In this document: in pieces, positions 8,797 through 17,388 of the stretch
Layout of the letters: every line of letters begins with the position of its first letter
Numbering within the stretch: the first letter of the stretch is position 1
Assembly: GCF_026427715.1 (NCBI RefSeq)
Contig: NZ_CP107559.1
Location: 1-64,000 of the forward strand
DNA: 64,000 nucleotides
Reading direction: 5' to 3'
From: Methylocystis sp. MJC1
Lineage (GTDB): Bacteria; Pseudomonadota; Alphaproteobacteria; Rhizobiales; Beijerinckiaceae
Notes under the pieces: generated by a model
The model's database searches: none
What the model was told of the DNA's origin: nothing
The model's input: the letters and a program-made list of their open reading frames with translations, nothing else
Position numbers and translations under genes: made by a program

Positions 8797-8908
8797 CACG
8801 GTGCACATGACGCTTGCCTTTGATGCGAGACGCCCAGCCCCACAAAGAGCGTGAGCACGACATATCGCAGGAAGGCGAGGGTGGCCGTCGTACGCATGGG
8901 AGAGTGAA

Positions 8909-9289
8909 ATGGCTACCGCCGCTCCTTACTCAAAAATCAACCTGATCTCGAGCCAACACATCGATGGCGCGGCCGTCTTTGACACGGCCGGCAAGGAAAT
9001 CGGCAAGATAGACCATTTCATGATTGATATGGTCTCGGGCCGAGTGCTTTACGCGGTCGTAAACTTTTGCGGATTCATGTGCCTGCATCCGGGACACCAT
9101 CCGATGCCTTGGACCTCGCTAAAATTCGACAGAGATCGTCGTGGCTACGTGACGGACGTGAGCCAGGAGTTAGTTGAGGGCGCTCCGGAATATAGCGACG
9201 AAAGCTGGACGGACCGTGAGTGGGAAACACGGGTGCATCAACATTATCGCGCTCGGCCTTACTGGGAGGCATCGGCGGCCGCGCAGTAA
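8909..9289 (+). CDS. PRC-barrel domain protein
   Basis: 126 aa. The single PRC-barrel spans about residues 10-90 (IDGAAVFDTAGKEIGKIDHF, MIDMVSGRVLYAVV, MPWTSLKFD), followed by an acidic/aromatic tail (DESWTDREWE). PRC-barrel proteins of this size are common in Hyphomicrobiales stress regulons; the exact role is unknown. The upstream EcfG-type promoter supports general-stress control, and a hairpin follows at 9356. ATG 8909 follows GGGAGAGTGAA. Confidence 0.85.
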   Translation: MATAAPYSKINLISSQHIDGAAVFDTAGKEIGKIDHFMIDMVSGRVLYAVVNFCGFMCLHPGHHPMPWTSLKFDRDRRGYVTDVSQELVEGAPEYSDESWTDREWETRVHQHYRARPYWEASAAAQ

Positions 9290-9734
9290 AATGCTGTGCC
9301 GCGCCGCGACGAGAGAGCGCTCGATCGCGTCCAATGACTCCTTGCGACTGTAGGAAAAGCGCCCCGCCGTTACCTCCACGGTCGGGCGTTTCGCTTAGTC
9401 AGACAAGCTGCCTCATCCCGCTCCCCCATCCTGCGATCCCGCAAGGAACCTTCGGTGCAGACGGGGAAAGAACTCAAAAAGGTGCCCGGCGAAATCGTCG
9501 GGCTAAGTCGGGAGGAAACCGCTGGGAGGGCTCCTGACTACCAACCCAACTGCCAAGCGAGGACATTGTTCCGGCGTCGCGCCGTCCCGCCCGGTGGAAC
9601 ACCACATAATTCCAGCGGTTTGCTTAATGCGGCGTGGCGGTGGCGCGGTCTCCCCTGTTCCGCTCCGCTTCCGCCTCGGGAGCAGCCTTGCCCGTTTTTC
9701 GCCGGCTCACGAAGAAGAAACGGAGGATTTGGAA
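9290..9734. other. intergenic with terminator and possible weak EcfG-like box
   Basis: It contains the hairpin at 9356-9392. GGAAC at 9596-9600 is followed after 16 nt by GGTT, one mismatch from the EcfG -10, and faces the small gene at 9735. No gene was recognised. Confidence 0.35.
9356..9392 (+). terminator. terminator of the PRC-barrel gene
   Basis: An imperfect stem AAAGCGCCCCGCCGT / ACGGTCGGGCGTTT (one bulge, one mismatch) with a 7-nt loop ends in T residues. It lies ~70 nt beyond the PRC-barrel stop. Confidence 0.45.
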
Positions 9735-9908
9735 ATGTCACTCGCAGTGCATCAGACATCCGAGATCGGCAAGGTCGCCTTGATTGCGATCGGGCTCGTA
9801 GCGTTTGTCGTGCTCGCGCTGACCTGGGTCCCAGAAATGATTGCGCCATCAGGAGATAGCGCGCAAGAGGCGCCTAGCGTGGGTAAGACCGTCAGAATGA
9901 TCCAGTGA
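9735..9908 (+). CDS. 57-aa single-pass membrane peptide
   Basis: ATG 9735 has an excellent ribosome site (GGAGGATTTGGAA). After a polar start (MSLAVHQTSEIGK) comes one hydrophobic helix (VALIAIGLVAFVVLALTWV) and a short polar tail (PSGDSAQEAPSVGK). No family is recognised. The good RBS and clean membrane topology argue that it is expressed. Its tail would face the periplasm if the N-terminus stays inside. Confidence 0.6.
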   Translation: MSLAVHQTSEIGKVALIAIGLVAFVVLALTWVPEMIAPSGDSAQEAPSVGKTVRMIQ

Positions 9909-10273
9909 TCGGCCCGCGACGCTGGAGATGTTTTTCTCCAAGCAGCACACGCCCCACACTTAACTTTTGGGCTCGGCGCGTTTGTTGTCTTGGGTTCTTG
10001 GTACCTGTACCAGTCGATTATCAGCGTGTCTTTGGCGATAGCAAAGCGGTCAGGCGTCCCTTTTCAACCCGCCTTGCTCTCCGCGTGTTAATTTCCGCCA
10101 GGTGTCTGGGTCGGCTATGCCGCGATCGCCTTTCGCTCTCGGCCTCTTCGAATTCGCGGTCTTCATCTTCGACGTTCTGGTCGCCGTCGACGAATATTAT
10201 CTTTTCAGGGCATGTTCAGCAGAACCGTGCCACTTATTTTCATCATTGAAGGGGCTGGACACGGAGAACTGAA
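9909..10273. other. degenerate membrane-protein-like sequence
   Basis: Hydrophobic stretches in changing frames (LTFGLGAFVVLGSWYLYQS, then FALGLFEFAVFIFDVLVAVD) suggest a decayed membrane protein gene. There is a stop at ~10090 and at least one frameshift. No family was identified. Confidence 0.25.
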
Positions 10274-10465
10274 ATGAAACGTACTGCTCTCTTCGCCTTC
10301 GCGCTTCTAATCGCCCCAGCTATCGCTCAACCCAGTTTTGCGGCCACTAGCGGCAATGAACCTGCCGCCGCCTCCGAACCAGCAAAGGCGAAACCAGCTA
10401 AGCATAAACACATGCATAAGCATGAAAAGCATACGTCCAATACAAAGACCCACAAGGCGACCTGA
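10274..10465 (+). CDS. small secreted His/Lys-rich protein
   Basis: 63 aa. A signal peptide (MKRTALFAFALLIAPAIA, cleavage near QPSFA-A) precedes a ~40-residue mature part rich in Ala, Lys and His, with KHKHMHKHEKH near the C-terminus. The composition suggests a periplasmic metal- or acid-buffering peptide, but this is inference. ATG follows GGAGAACTGAA. A GC hairpin lies 35 nt after the stop. Confidence 0.65.
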   Translation: MKRTALFAFALLIAPAIAQPSFAATSGNEPAAASEPAKAKPAKHKHMHKHEKHTSNTKTHKAT

Positions 10466-10775
10466 CTTTGCGATATCAGGTTAAGGACCTAGGGCATGAA
10501 CGCGCCCGCAATTTTTTCGGTGGCGGGCGCGGGAATTCAGGCTTGGCATGGAAACGTTTCAGCGGGCAATCTCCTAATCAACAGCAAGAAACGAACGATC
10601 GCATGGTGCGCCGATCGCCGGCGCAGATCGGAGAGATGCGCCGCATCGACACGCTTTTCAAGGTTCTCCGACCAACAGAAGAGGAACAACCTCGCGCGCA
10701 GGATGTTAAGGTTAGGGGAACGTCCGGCCTATCTTTTCCGCTCCTGGGCGAGATGGCGTTGGTTGGAGCGACCCT
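10466..10775. other. intergenic, hairpin only
   Basis: Apart from the hairpin at 10501-10531 nothing is recognised. A GGAAC at ~10683 followed after 16 nt by TGTT is a weak EcfG-like match upstream of the ABC remnant. Confidence 0.35.
10501..10531 (+). terminator. GC-rich hairpin after the His/Lys-rich gene
   Basis: A perfect 9-bp stem CGCGCCCGC / GCGGGCGCG has a 13-nt loop that carries a T6 run. There is no T tract after the stem, so terminator function is uncertain. Confidence 0.35.
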
Positions 10776-11671
10776 TTGAAGGATGCCCCCTCGAAACCTG
10801 TTGGTTCAACGCGCGTCCGTTGGCTAGAGTTCCTGAAGCTCTCGCTTAGGTTCTGGACAGGCCGGACGCGGCGGCGGGCATGGCTGATAACAACCTCGGT
10901 CGTCCTTTTGGTCGGCATTCAGCTCGCGACGCAACTTGGGGTCAATTTTTGGAGTCGCTCCTTTTTTGATGCGCTCGAGCGCAAGAACTCCTTGGATCTG
11001 GAATGGGCAATCCTCGCCCTCCCCCTCCTCGTTGCTTGCAGCGGCCTTGCGGCAAGCGGTTCGCTCGTAGCCAGCATGAGATTGCAAATGCGTTGGCGAG
11101 CCTGGCTGACTGAAACAATCGCAGGCTGGTGGCTCAAGGATCAACGGTACTATCGTCTGGCCATAGCAGTCGACGACATTCACACGCCAGAGTATCGCCT
11201 AGCCTGTGATGTGCAGCTTGCAATTGAACTGCTCGTAGAGTTTGCGATCGGTCTTCTCACGGCTATCACCACAGCATTCGCCTTTGTAAGCGTCTTATGG
11301 AGAGTTGGTGGTTCGATCGACCTAAGCTTCCCTGGATCCAACGTCGTCGTCATCCCTGGCTATCTTGGGGTGGCCGCTGTCGCCTACACGGTCATAACCG
11401 GCTCTCTCGCTTACGTCTCCGGGCGCGGGCTGGTTCGAGCTGTGGGGCAAAAAAACGAGGCCGAGGGGCAGTTTCTAGCTGAGCTGACACGCCTGCGGGA
11501 CGCCGAAAGCATCGCGCTTATCCGTGGCGATCACCGTGAAGCAAGCTCTATCACGCAGACGTATAAAAAGGTGATCTCTGCATGGGTTAAACAGATACAT
11601 CACAATTAACTCATCGCGAATGTGCAGAGCGTCAACGGCGTGCTTGTGCCCCTCATTCCACTGGTGCACCC
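10776..11671 (+). pseudogene. SbmA/BacA/YddA-like ABC transporter, membrane half only
   Basis: The frame 10776-11609 encodes 277 aa of an ABC_membrane_2 domain: FLKLSLRFWTGRTRRRAWL, NFWSRSFFDALERKN and MRLQMRWRAWLTE, with several membrane helices. It is clearly paralogous to the intact 599-aa protein at 48594. A TAA at 11607 interrupts it. The same frame continues the family sequence (IANVQSVNGVLVPLIPLV) to ~11671, where it joins a Crp/Fnr gene. The whole ATP-binding domain is missing, so the gene cannot make a transporter. Confidence 0.75.
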
Positions 11672-12300
11672 CCCGTAAGGGCCAAGCGATCTTTGCTCAG
11701 GGTGACCCTGCCAATGCGCTGTTGTATATTCAGAAAGGAAAAATCAAGGTCACCACTGTCTCAAGGCACGGCAAGGAAGCCGTGGTGGCAATCCTTGGCG
11801 CCGGCGATTTCTTCGGGGAAGGATGTCTGACCGGACAACCCCTTCGCATCTCAACCTCAACGGCGATACTCGATTCCACGATATCTCGCCTCGACAAGCC
11901 AACGGTGATCCGCGCCCTCCATGAGCAGCCTGCTTTCACAGAGCGCTTCATGGCTTATTTGCTGGCGCGCAACATTCGAATGGAAGCAGACCTCATCGAT
12001 CAGCTTTTCAACTCGAGCGAAAAGCGTCTCGCTCGGCTCCTTCTTCTTCTCGCTAATTTCGGCAAGGAGGGTAAACCGGAGCCGGTGGTGGCGGAAATCA
12101 GTCACGAAACTCTTGCCGAGATGATCGGCACAACTCGATCTCGTGTCAGTTTCTTCAAGAATAAGTTCCGGAAACTGGGTTTCATCGATTATAATGGGCA
12201 CCTCCAGGTGCACAGTTCCTTGCTGAGCGTCGTGCTGAACGATGGTCCGCGCTCCGTTCGTGGTTACAAAAAAGCTAGCTCCGAACGCGACCTTCAGTGA
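11620..12300 (+). CDS. Crp/Fnr-family regulator with foreign N-terminus
   Basis: Recognisable regulator sequence starts at ~11672. The cyclic-nucleotide-binding-type beta-barrel includes AIFAQGDPANALLYIQKGKI and GAGDFFGEGCLTGQP. The dimer helix and the HTH follow (ISHETLAEMIGTTRSRVSFF), ending GFIDYNGHLQVHSSLL. About 30-40 N-terminal residues of the family are missing and replaced by a frame out of the ABC remnant, starting at ATG 11620. No Fe-S cysteine cluster is visible, so it is not a canonical FNR. With the normal start lost, expression is doubtful, though the DNA-binding half is intact. Confidence 0.65.
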   Translation: MCRASTACLCPSFHWCTPRKGQAIFAQGDPANALLYIQKGKIKVTTVSRHGKEAVVAILGAGDFFGEGCLTGQPLRISTSTAILDSTISRLDKPTVIRALHEQPAFTERFMAYLLARNIRMEADLIDQLFNSSEKRLARLLLLLANFGKEGKPEPVVAEISHETLAEMIGTTRSRVSFFKNKFRKLGFIDYNGHLQVHSSLLSVVLNDGPRSVRGYKKASSERDLQ

Positions 12301-12524
12301 GGACGCGCACCATCTATGAGCTGCTTTGCACAGACTTTGTCCCTAACGCTTCTTACTTTGCGACTCGATGCAGACGATGCTTCCTCGTGGCACGATGCCC
12401 CCTGCTTGCGGACCAAAGCTGACTGGCAGGCGTTTCGTCCCAAGCAATGCCGCGCCGTCTGACGCCTGGTTTGACTTCCTCCTCTCGGACCAGGCGCAAC
12501 CAAGTTCAACCAAGGGAGCCGAAC
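12301..12524. other. intergenic, nothing recognised
   Basis: No gene or clear signal is seen between the Crp-like gene and the small frame at 12525. Confidence 0.4.
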
Positions 12525-12776
12525 ATGGTAATAGCGTGGCACATGTAAGTTTCTCTCGATCAGGCGATCGACATTCATGCCGGAGTGCTGAAATACTGGT
12601 ATGACGACAGAGCCCCACACGAAGCGCACACAAAGGCGCTTGAATGCAAGACGGCGGGAGATGTTGAGGGGTTTCATGCTTGGGCAAGAGTAGGCAAAGT
12701 CTGTGAGGCGCTCGGCCCCATCAATCGGCCTGCGATTTCCGAAGCTGATAATCCGGCTCGGGTGCATATTCCGTGA
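12525..12776 (+). pseudogene. small conserved-type protein with in-frame stop at codon 8
   Basis: ATG 12525 has a good RBS (AAGGGAGCC). The frame reads MVIAWHM, then TAA, and continues VSLDQAIDIHAGVLKYWYDD, RAPHEAHTKALECKTAGDVE and GFHAWARVGKVCEAL before stopping at 12774. The composition resembles short helical proteins ('A..KA..CK..GD.EG...W.RV') common in Hyphomicrobiales. A GTG at 12585 could restart translation. Confidence 0.4.
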
Positions 12777-12884
12777 ATGGATGCGAAACGGCGTTTGGTC
12801 GTTCACTTAACAAGGCGGCATGCATGGCGGACCAAATTTCCGGCGCAGTCTTGCCTGCTACTCGAAACCTGCTACTCGAACCTT

Positions 12885-13060
12885 ACCCAATGCGCACTGA
12901 CGTTTCCGAATCCGTTGCGTGAGCTCGACGCCAGAGATGTGATTGACGCATTACGAAAATTCTTGAAGCCGAGCATTGGGCCCAAACGGAGCTTGATGAT
13001 CTGTGATCCTGCTCCACCGATTTGTTGAGGTATTTGGACGATCGCAGCTCCGTCCGCGCG
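12885..13060 (-). pseudogene. IS6-family transposase C-terminal remnant
   Basis: The minus strand reads LRSSKYLNKSVEQDHRSSSS. This matches the third catalytic region (RQNKYLNNIVEQDHRAVKR) of the intact IS6 transposases, followed by frameshifted RPMLGFK-type sequence. Confidence 0.6.
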
Positions 13061-13285
13061 CCACCCTGATGTTCAGCGAGGAATTCGCGGGCCGGAGCAT
13101 TTTCATGATAGATCCGATCAGGCCTTAGCTCTGGCGCAAGGCCACTCGAAAAACCGTTCGCAGAATCAGGGCGATCTCGATCGCCAGATCGGGATAATGG
13201 CGCTGTCCACCCAGCGTTGTTCGAGGCTGAGCCTTCCAACCTGCAATCGCTTCCGGCGTAAACCAAATTGTCAGACTGCCGCGAC
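13061..13285 (-). pseudogene. IS5-type transposase N-terminal remnant
   Basis: The minus strand reads GSLTIWFTPEAIAGWKAQPR, GGQRHYPDLAIEIALILRTV and FRVALRQ. This is the N-terminus of the IS5/ISL2-like group (WFTEEAI..W...GGQ..YSD.AIE). It breaks off after ~60 codons into another frame. Confidence 0.6.
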
Positions 13286-13567
13286 TACGCGACCAGAAGA
13301 CGATCGCCAAGTGGAAGAAGCGGGCGTCGGTTTGCGACGAGCGCACGGGGCCTAAAGGACCCAGATCCACAATTCTCACGATCGAGGAGGAGGCGATCAT
13401 TGTCGCCTTTCGCCGTCACACATTGCTGCCTTTGGATGTCCGACGAAGAAATCCAGGACATCGTAATGACCGTCAATCTGACGCCAAGAAAATGCCTCGG
13501 CTTCTTGACCCCCTTCCAGGCCATCACCAAAGAGCTTGGAAAAGACGTGCAAATCCGCTTCGCTTAA
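13279..13567 (+). pseudogene. IS481 N-terminal scrap joined to IS30 C-terminal scrap
   Basis: The plus strand first reads KTIAKWKKRASVCDERTGPK then TIEEEAIIVAFRRHTLLPLD, the HTH and linker of IS481-type transposases. In a neighbouring frame, from ~13440, comes LTPRKCLGFLTPFQAI and KDVQIRFA, the C-terminus of an IS30 transposase. No complete element remains. Confidence 0.5.
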
Positions 13568-13804
13568 ATCCGTTTCGCTTCGCTCAAGATTCCGCTTGGT
13601 CCACAGATGACTCTAAATCTCGACAAATGGCTCACCGCCGTTCTGAACCATCGTCGCCGGTGTGGCAAGAAGGCGGTGCCGCCAAAATGAACGGCAGAGG
13701 CTAAAATTGATCCGACCGCAAACGTTCGTGATCACCCTCAAGATGTAAATCGGTCTGAGGCTCCCTAGCTAATCCATTAAAAGGCCAATCGTGGAGTTGG
13801 GCGA

Positions 13805-15073
13805 ATGTCGCGCTTCATGTTCAGCACAGGTATAGAAAACAGCAGCCCAACCATTGAGAACGGTCGGAAGCGTATCGACGAGATGGCCACCTGTAAACAC
13901 TATGACTTGTGGCGTGAGGATTTCGCGCTCGTCCAAGAAGACTTAACAATTCGAACCCTTCGCTATGGGCCGCCACTCTACAAGACCTTTCTGGGTCCCG
14001 ACCACTTTGACTGGGAGTTCACTGATTTGGCGTTCGGGGATATGAAGGCGCGCGGCATAATCCCTATCGCGGATTTGTGTCACTTCGGTGTGCCAGACTG
14101 GCTTGGGAATTTTCAAAACCCCGACTTTCCCAGGCTTTTCGCCTCCTATGCCAGAGCATTCGCGCAACGATTTCCTTGGGTCCAGCTCTACACCCCAATA
14201 AATGAGATGTACGTCTGCGCAACCTTCTCCGCCGCCTACGGCTGGTGGAACGAGCAGTTGCGAAGCGATATCGCATTTGTAACGGCGCTAAAGCACATCG
14301 TCAAAGCGAACATCCTTGCGATGCACGAGATTTTGACCGTACGCTCGGATGCGATTTTCGTCCAAAGCGAATCCTCGGAATACTTCCATCCTGTTAATCC
14401 AAGGGCGATACAGCCTGCGGAGCTTTTGAATGAACGCCGCTTCCTCTCTCTAGACTTAAATTACGGATATCGGGTCAACTCCGAAATGTACCGGTTTCTT
14501 ATGGACAACGGCATGACGCCTAGGGAATATGATTTTTTCATGAGCGAGCACCTGAAGAGCCATTGCATTATGGGAAACGACTATTACGAAATGAGTGAAC
14601 ACGACGTCGACGCGGACGGACGAACCGCATCCTCTGGTGAGATCTTCGGATATAACGAAATCACCCGACTATATTACGAGCGCTATCGTCTGCCCGTCAT
14701 GCATACGGAAACGAACACCTGCGAAGGACCGAAGGGCGATGAAGCGGTTCGTTGGCTTCGCAAGGAATGGGCGAATGTTCTCAGAGTCCGTAATAGCGGA
14801 ATGCCGGTCGTCGGCTTCACATGGTATTCCTTAACCGATCAAGTCGACTGGGACATTGCCTTGCGTGAGGATAGGGGACGCGTTAATCCGCTTGGCCTTT
14901 ATGACCTCGAGCGCAAACCCCGACCCGTCGGAGAGGCTTATAAGCAACTGATCAGGGACTGGCGGGAGGTTCTACCAGCGCATAGCGTCTGCCTGACAGT
15001 TCCATTGGCGGATTACCCTCCGCCCGCCCAGAGAAGTGAAAGCCAAAAGCAGGAGCAGTCTGAGGGCAAGTAA
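13805..15073 (+). CDS. glycoside hydrolase family 1-like beta-glycosidase
   Basis: 422 aa, a little shorter than typical GH1 (~450). It has a (beta/alpha)8-type sequence. The acid/base region is YTPINEMYV (Glu in the position of the NEP motif) and the probable nucleophile is in MHTETNTCEG. Other typical pieces are IADLCHFGVPDWLGNFQNPD, VVGFTWYSLTDQVDWD and LGLYDLERKPRPVGEAY. The closest type by eye is the family-1 enzyme seen alone or fused to dTDP-4-dehydrorhamnose reductases. There is no signal peptide, so it is cytoplasmic. The hydrophilic tail (QKQEQSEGK) is unusual. The gene is intact amid IS scraps; the substrate is unknown. Confidence 0.75.
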   Translation: MSRFMFSTGIENSSPTIENGRKRIDEMATCKHYDLWREDFALVQEDLTIRTLRYGPPLYKTFLGPDHFDWEFTDLAFGDMKARGIIPIADLCHFGVPDWLGNFQNPDFPRLFASYARAFAQRFPWVQLYTPINEMYVCATFSAAYGWWNEQLRSDIAFVTALKHIVKANILAMHEILTVRSDAIFVQSESSEYFHPVNPRAIQPAELLNERRFLSLDLNYGYRVNSEMYRFLMDNGMTPREYDFFMSEHLKSHCIMGNDYYEMSEHDVDADGRTASSGEIFGYNEITRLYYERYRLPVMHTETNTCEGPKGDEAVRWLRKEWANVLRVRNSGMPVVGFTWYSLTDQVDWDIALREDRGRVNPLGLYDLERKPRPVGEAYKQLIRDWREVLPAHSVCLTVPLADYPPPAQRSESQKQEQSEGK

Positions 15074-15122
15074 TCCCATTTGCGTGAGTCCGCTAGTACC
15101 CACTATCGATGATTGATGAGTC

Positions 15123-15870
15123 ATGATTCAAGGCTGCATGAGCAGCCAATTGAAAGCGACGCCGATGAAGGTGCAAATCGTGCTCATGGCGGCCGAGGGC
15201 GCCGGGATCCGGGCGATTGGTCGCGCGCTCAGATGCTCGACCGGCACGGCGTCAAAATGGTGCGTGCGCTACGCCGAGGATCGCCTTGCTGGTTTTTCGG
15301 AAGTCGGCGAGCGTGGCGCGGCGCCTAAATACGACGAGGAAACCGACCGGCGCATCCTGGCCTTGCTTAATCGCAAACCGCCGGAAGGCTACGCCAACTG
15401 GACTGGACCGCTTGTCGCCAAAGCGCTCGGCGACGTCAATGCCCAATATGTCTGGCGCTTTCTACGCAAGCACAAGATCGACCTGTCGGGCCGAAAGTTG
15501 TGGTGCGTCAGCAACGACCCTGAGTTCGCGGCCAAGGCCGCTGAGATTGTCGGGCTCTACATGGCGCCGCCCGAGAACGCCATCGTGCTCGCAGTGCACG
15601 AAAAACCGTCAATCCAGGCACTGGAGCGCTCACGGGGCTATTTGAAGCTGCCGAACGGACGCGCCCTGATCGGTCAATCGCACGATTACAAAAGGCATGG
15701 AACGACGACGCTGTTCGCAGCGCTCGATCTCGAGAGTGGCAAAATCGTCGATAAACATTACAACCGCCGCCGTCGTGTCGAGTTTCTTGACTTTATGAAC
15801 AAGGTCGTCGCCACCTATCCCGAGAAGGAAATCCATGTCGTTCTCGACAATCTCTCTACCCATAAGCCCA
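15123..15870 (+). pseudogene. IS630-family transposase, C-terminus lost
   Basis: The frame carries the N-terminal HTH (AIGRALRCSTGTASKWCVRY) and the RNase H-like start (IVLAVHEKPSIQALERS). The second catalytic Asp region follows (IHVVLDNLSTHKP). After HKPRR the match stops at ~15870, and the last ~90 residues including the final Glu are missing. The junction runs straight into an aconitase fragment. This is a different IS630 subgroup from the element at 456. Confidence 0.75.
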
Positions 15871-16179
15871 GGCGCAAACTTTTCCTTCGAACGGATCGAC
15901 CCATCTTATGTCGATAACGCCCGAACCATCGGCCAAACGCCAGGCCATGCGGTTATCGCCGGCAAGAACTACGGGCAAGTCTCCTCGCGCGAGCATGCCG
16001 CCGCGGCGCCGCGCTATCTGGGTCTAAGAATGGTGATCGCGAAGAGCTGCGCCCGAATCCATCGCCAAAATCTCATCAATTACGGTGTTCTCCCCCTCGT
16101 CTTTATCAATGAGAGAGATTACGACGGTCGCAGTCGGCGATACGGTGTGGGTAAGAAAGACTTGCGAAAAACGCGCTGA
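15871..16179 (+). pseudogene. aconitase, C-terminal (swivel) domain remnant
   Basis: The frame reads FERIDPSYVDNARTIGQ, VIAGKNYGQVSSREHAAAAP, RYLGLRMVIAKSCARIH and NLINYGVLPLVF. The GENYGQGSSREHAA-type motif is the signature of the aconitase C-terminal domain (substrate phosphate/carboxylate loop). Near 16120 the family sequence (TVAVGDTVWV) moves to another frame. The N-terminal Fe-S domain is absent. Confidence 0.75.
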
Positions 16180-16518
16180 CAAGCAGCAATAGGATCATGT
16201 TGAGATCCGCGAACTCCGCGATTGAGGCGTGTCATGGTCTGACATCCGATCAAGTCGAGTTTATACTCGCCGGGGGAGATCGTGAATCTCCCTCGAGGCA
16301 ACATGAACGAGGAACGGGAGAGCGTCGTGCTTACACGACTATCTAGGATCTGAGCAACCTTTCCCGGCGGTGCCGTGAACCGCTCGGAAACCTCTCAGCG
16401 CCAGCCCCTCGATGTGAAGGGTCGTTTCAAAACGCAGAGACCGGCACTGCAACTGAGACTGACGCAAGAAAACTTGGCAGTCAAATGGGATTAATCGACA
16501 TCGACCGTAACGTCGGGG
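16180..16518. other. no gene; possible transposon terminus near 16500
   Basis: No coding sequence is recognised. On the minus strand the segment starting near 16501 reads TGTCGATTAATCCCATTTGA, which has the form of a Tn402/Tn7-like terminus beginning TGTCGATT. Confidence 0.3.
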
Positions 16519-16935
16519 GATGGATTTCGACCGCATTGAACCACAAGACGCACGACAGGAAGCCCCGGAAGCGCGAGAGAATTTTCTCCGTCAGCTTCTT
16601 CGTCGGTCCAATTGGAAAGTGATGGTCGAAGTCGTGAAATTAGCGCGAACACAACTCGGGATTCCAAGGTCGACGCTTTTTCGTATGGCGTCACGGTTTT
16701 GGGCACACGACTTACTTCGAGCCTCGCACAACAACAGCGTGGAACGCCTGATGGCGTATTTCGGCTCGCACCCAAGATTCAGCGTGTTATCGCCGAGCAG
16801 ATCGAACACTTCTGGCTCAGGAAGGAGAAACTGAAATTCAGCGCCTTAATGGAGCGCATCCGCGAGACCTGCCTTGCCGAAGGCTTACATCCCCCACACT
16901 ACAGAATGGTACGGCGACGGGTGATGGATTTGACC
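16519..16935 (+). pseudogene. TniA/TnsB-like transposase N-terminal remnant
   Basis: Two frames share it. One reads RSTLFRMASRFWA (HTH), the next QQQRGTPDGVFRLAPKIQRV, IAEQIEHFWLRKEKLKFSAL and MERIRETCLAEGLHPP. This order (RGTP.G..RL.P.V...I..FYL...R..) is characteristic of the N-terminal part of Mu-type transposases of the Tn402/Tn5053 group. At least one frameshift is present, and the catalytic core is missing. Confidence 0.5.
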
Positions 16936-16951
16936 TCAAATCCTCAAACTG

Positions 16952-17289
16952 TTGCGATATCTGAGCAACGAACTCGAAACGTCGCTCGTATGCCTCGGCG
17001 TGATGGATGCCCGCGTTGCTATCGCAGGCGATACTCAACTCTCGCGGCATCTCGATCAGATCGTGCTGCCGCGATGGAAAGTGGACGAAGAATTTCACGA
17101 GCTCGTCAGCGCAGTTTGCGGAGTTTGCCCATCAAGCAACCTACGGCCCTATCAAGCCAGGGCTTGCGTCATCTGCCGCGCATCAGCGACGGGGTCACTG
17201 CGCGCGTTTTCGCCATACTCAACGAATTGGCAATCGAAGCGATCCGAGCGGGCGCGGAGCCCATCACCGATGTGGACATCGAGTCATGA
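16952..17289 (+). pseudogene. TniB/TnsC-like ATPase C-terminal remnant
   Basis: The frame from 16952 reads LRYLSNELETSLVCLGVMDA, GDTQLSRHLDQIVLPRW and DEEFHELVSA. It then shifts to LPIKQPTALSSQGLRHLPRI, ARVFAILNELAIEAIRAGAE and ITDVDIES with a stop at 17287. This matches the sensor and C-terminal region of TniB (LRN.L.I..V.VG...A...D.QL..RF....LPRW). Walker A and B are missing. The order after tniA fits a Tn402-like transposon. Confidence 0.55.
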
Positions 17290-17388
17290 AAACATGTTCT
17301 TGAGAAGGAAACCATGTTCGCTTGACGGCCCGGCCGAAAAAGGCATTTCAAACGAGACTCGGTCCAAAATAGCCTCACGTGAAATGCC

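Noticed and set aside
9594..9908. Longer start for the 57-aa membrane peptide
   Set aside because: The extra ~47 codons are not protein-like, and the strong ribosome site is just before ATG 9735.
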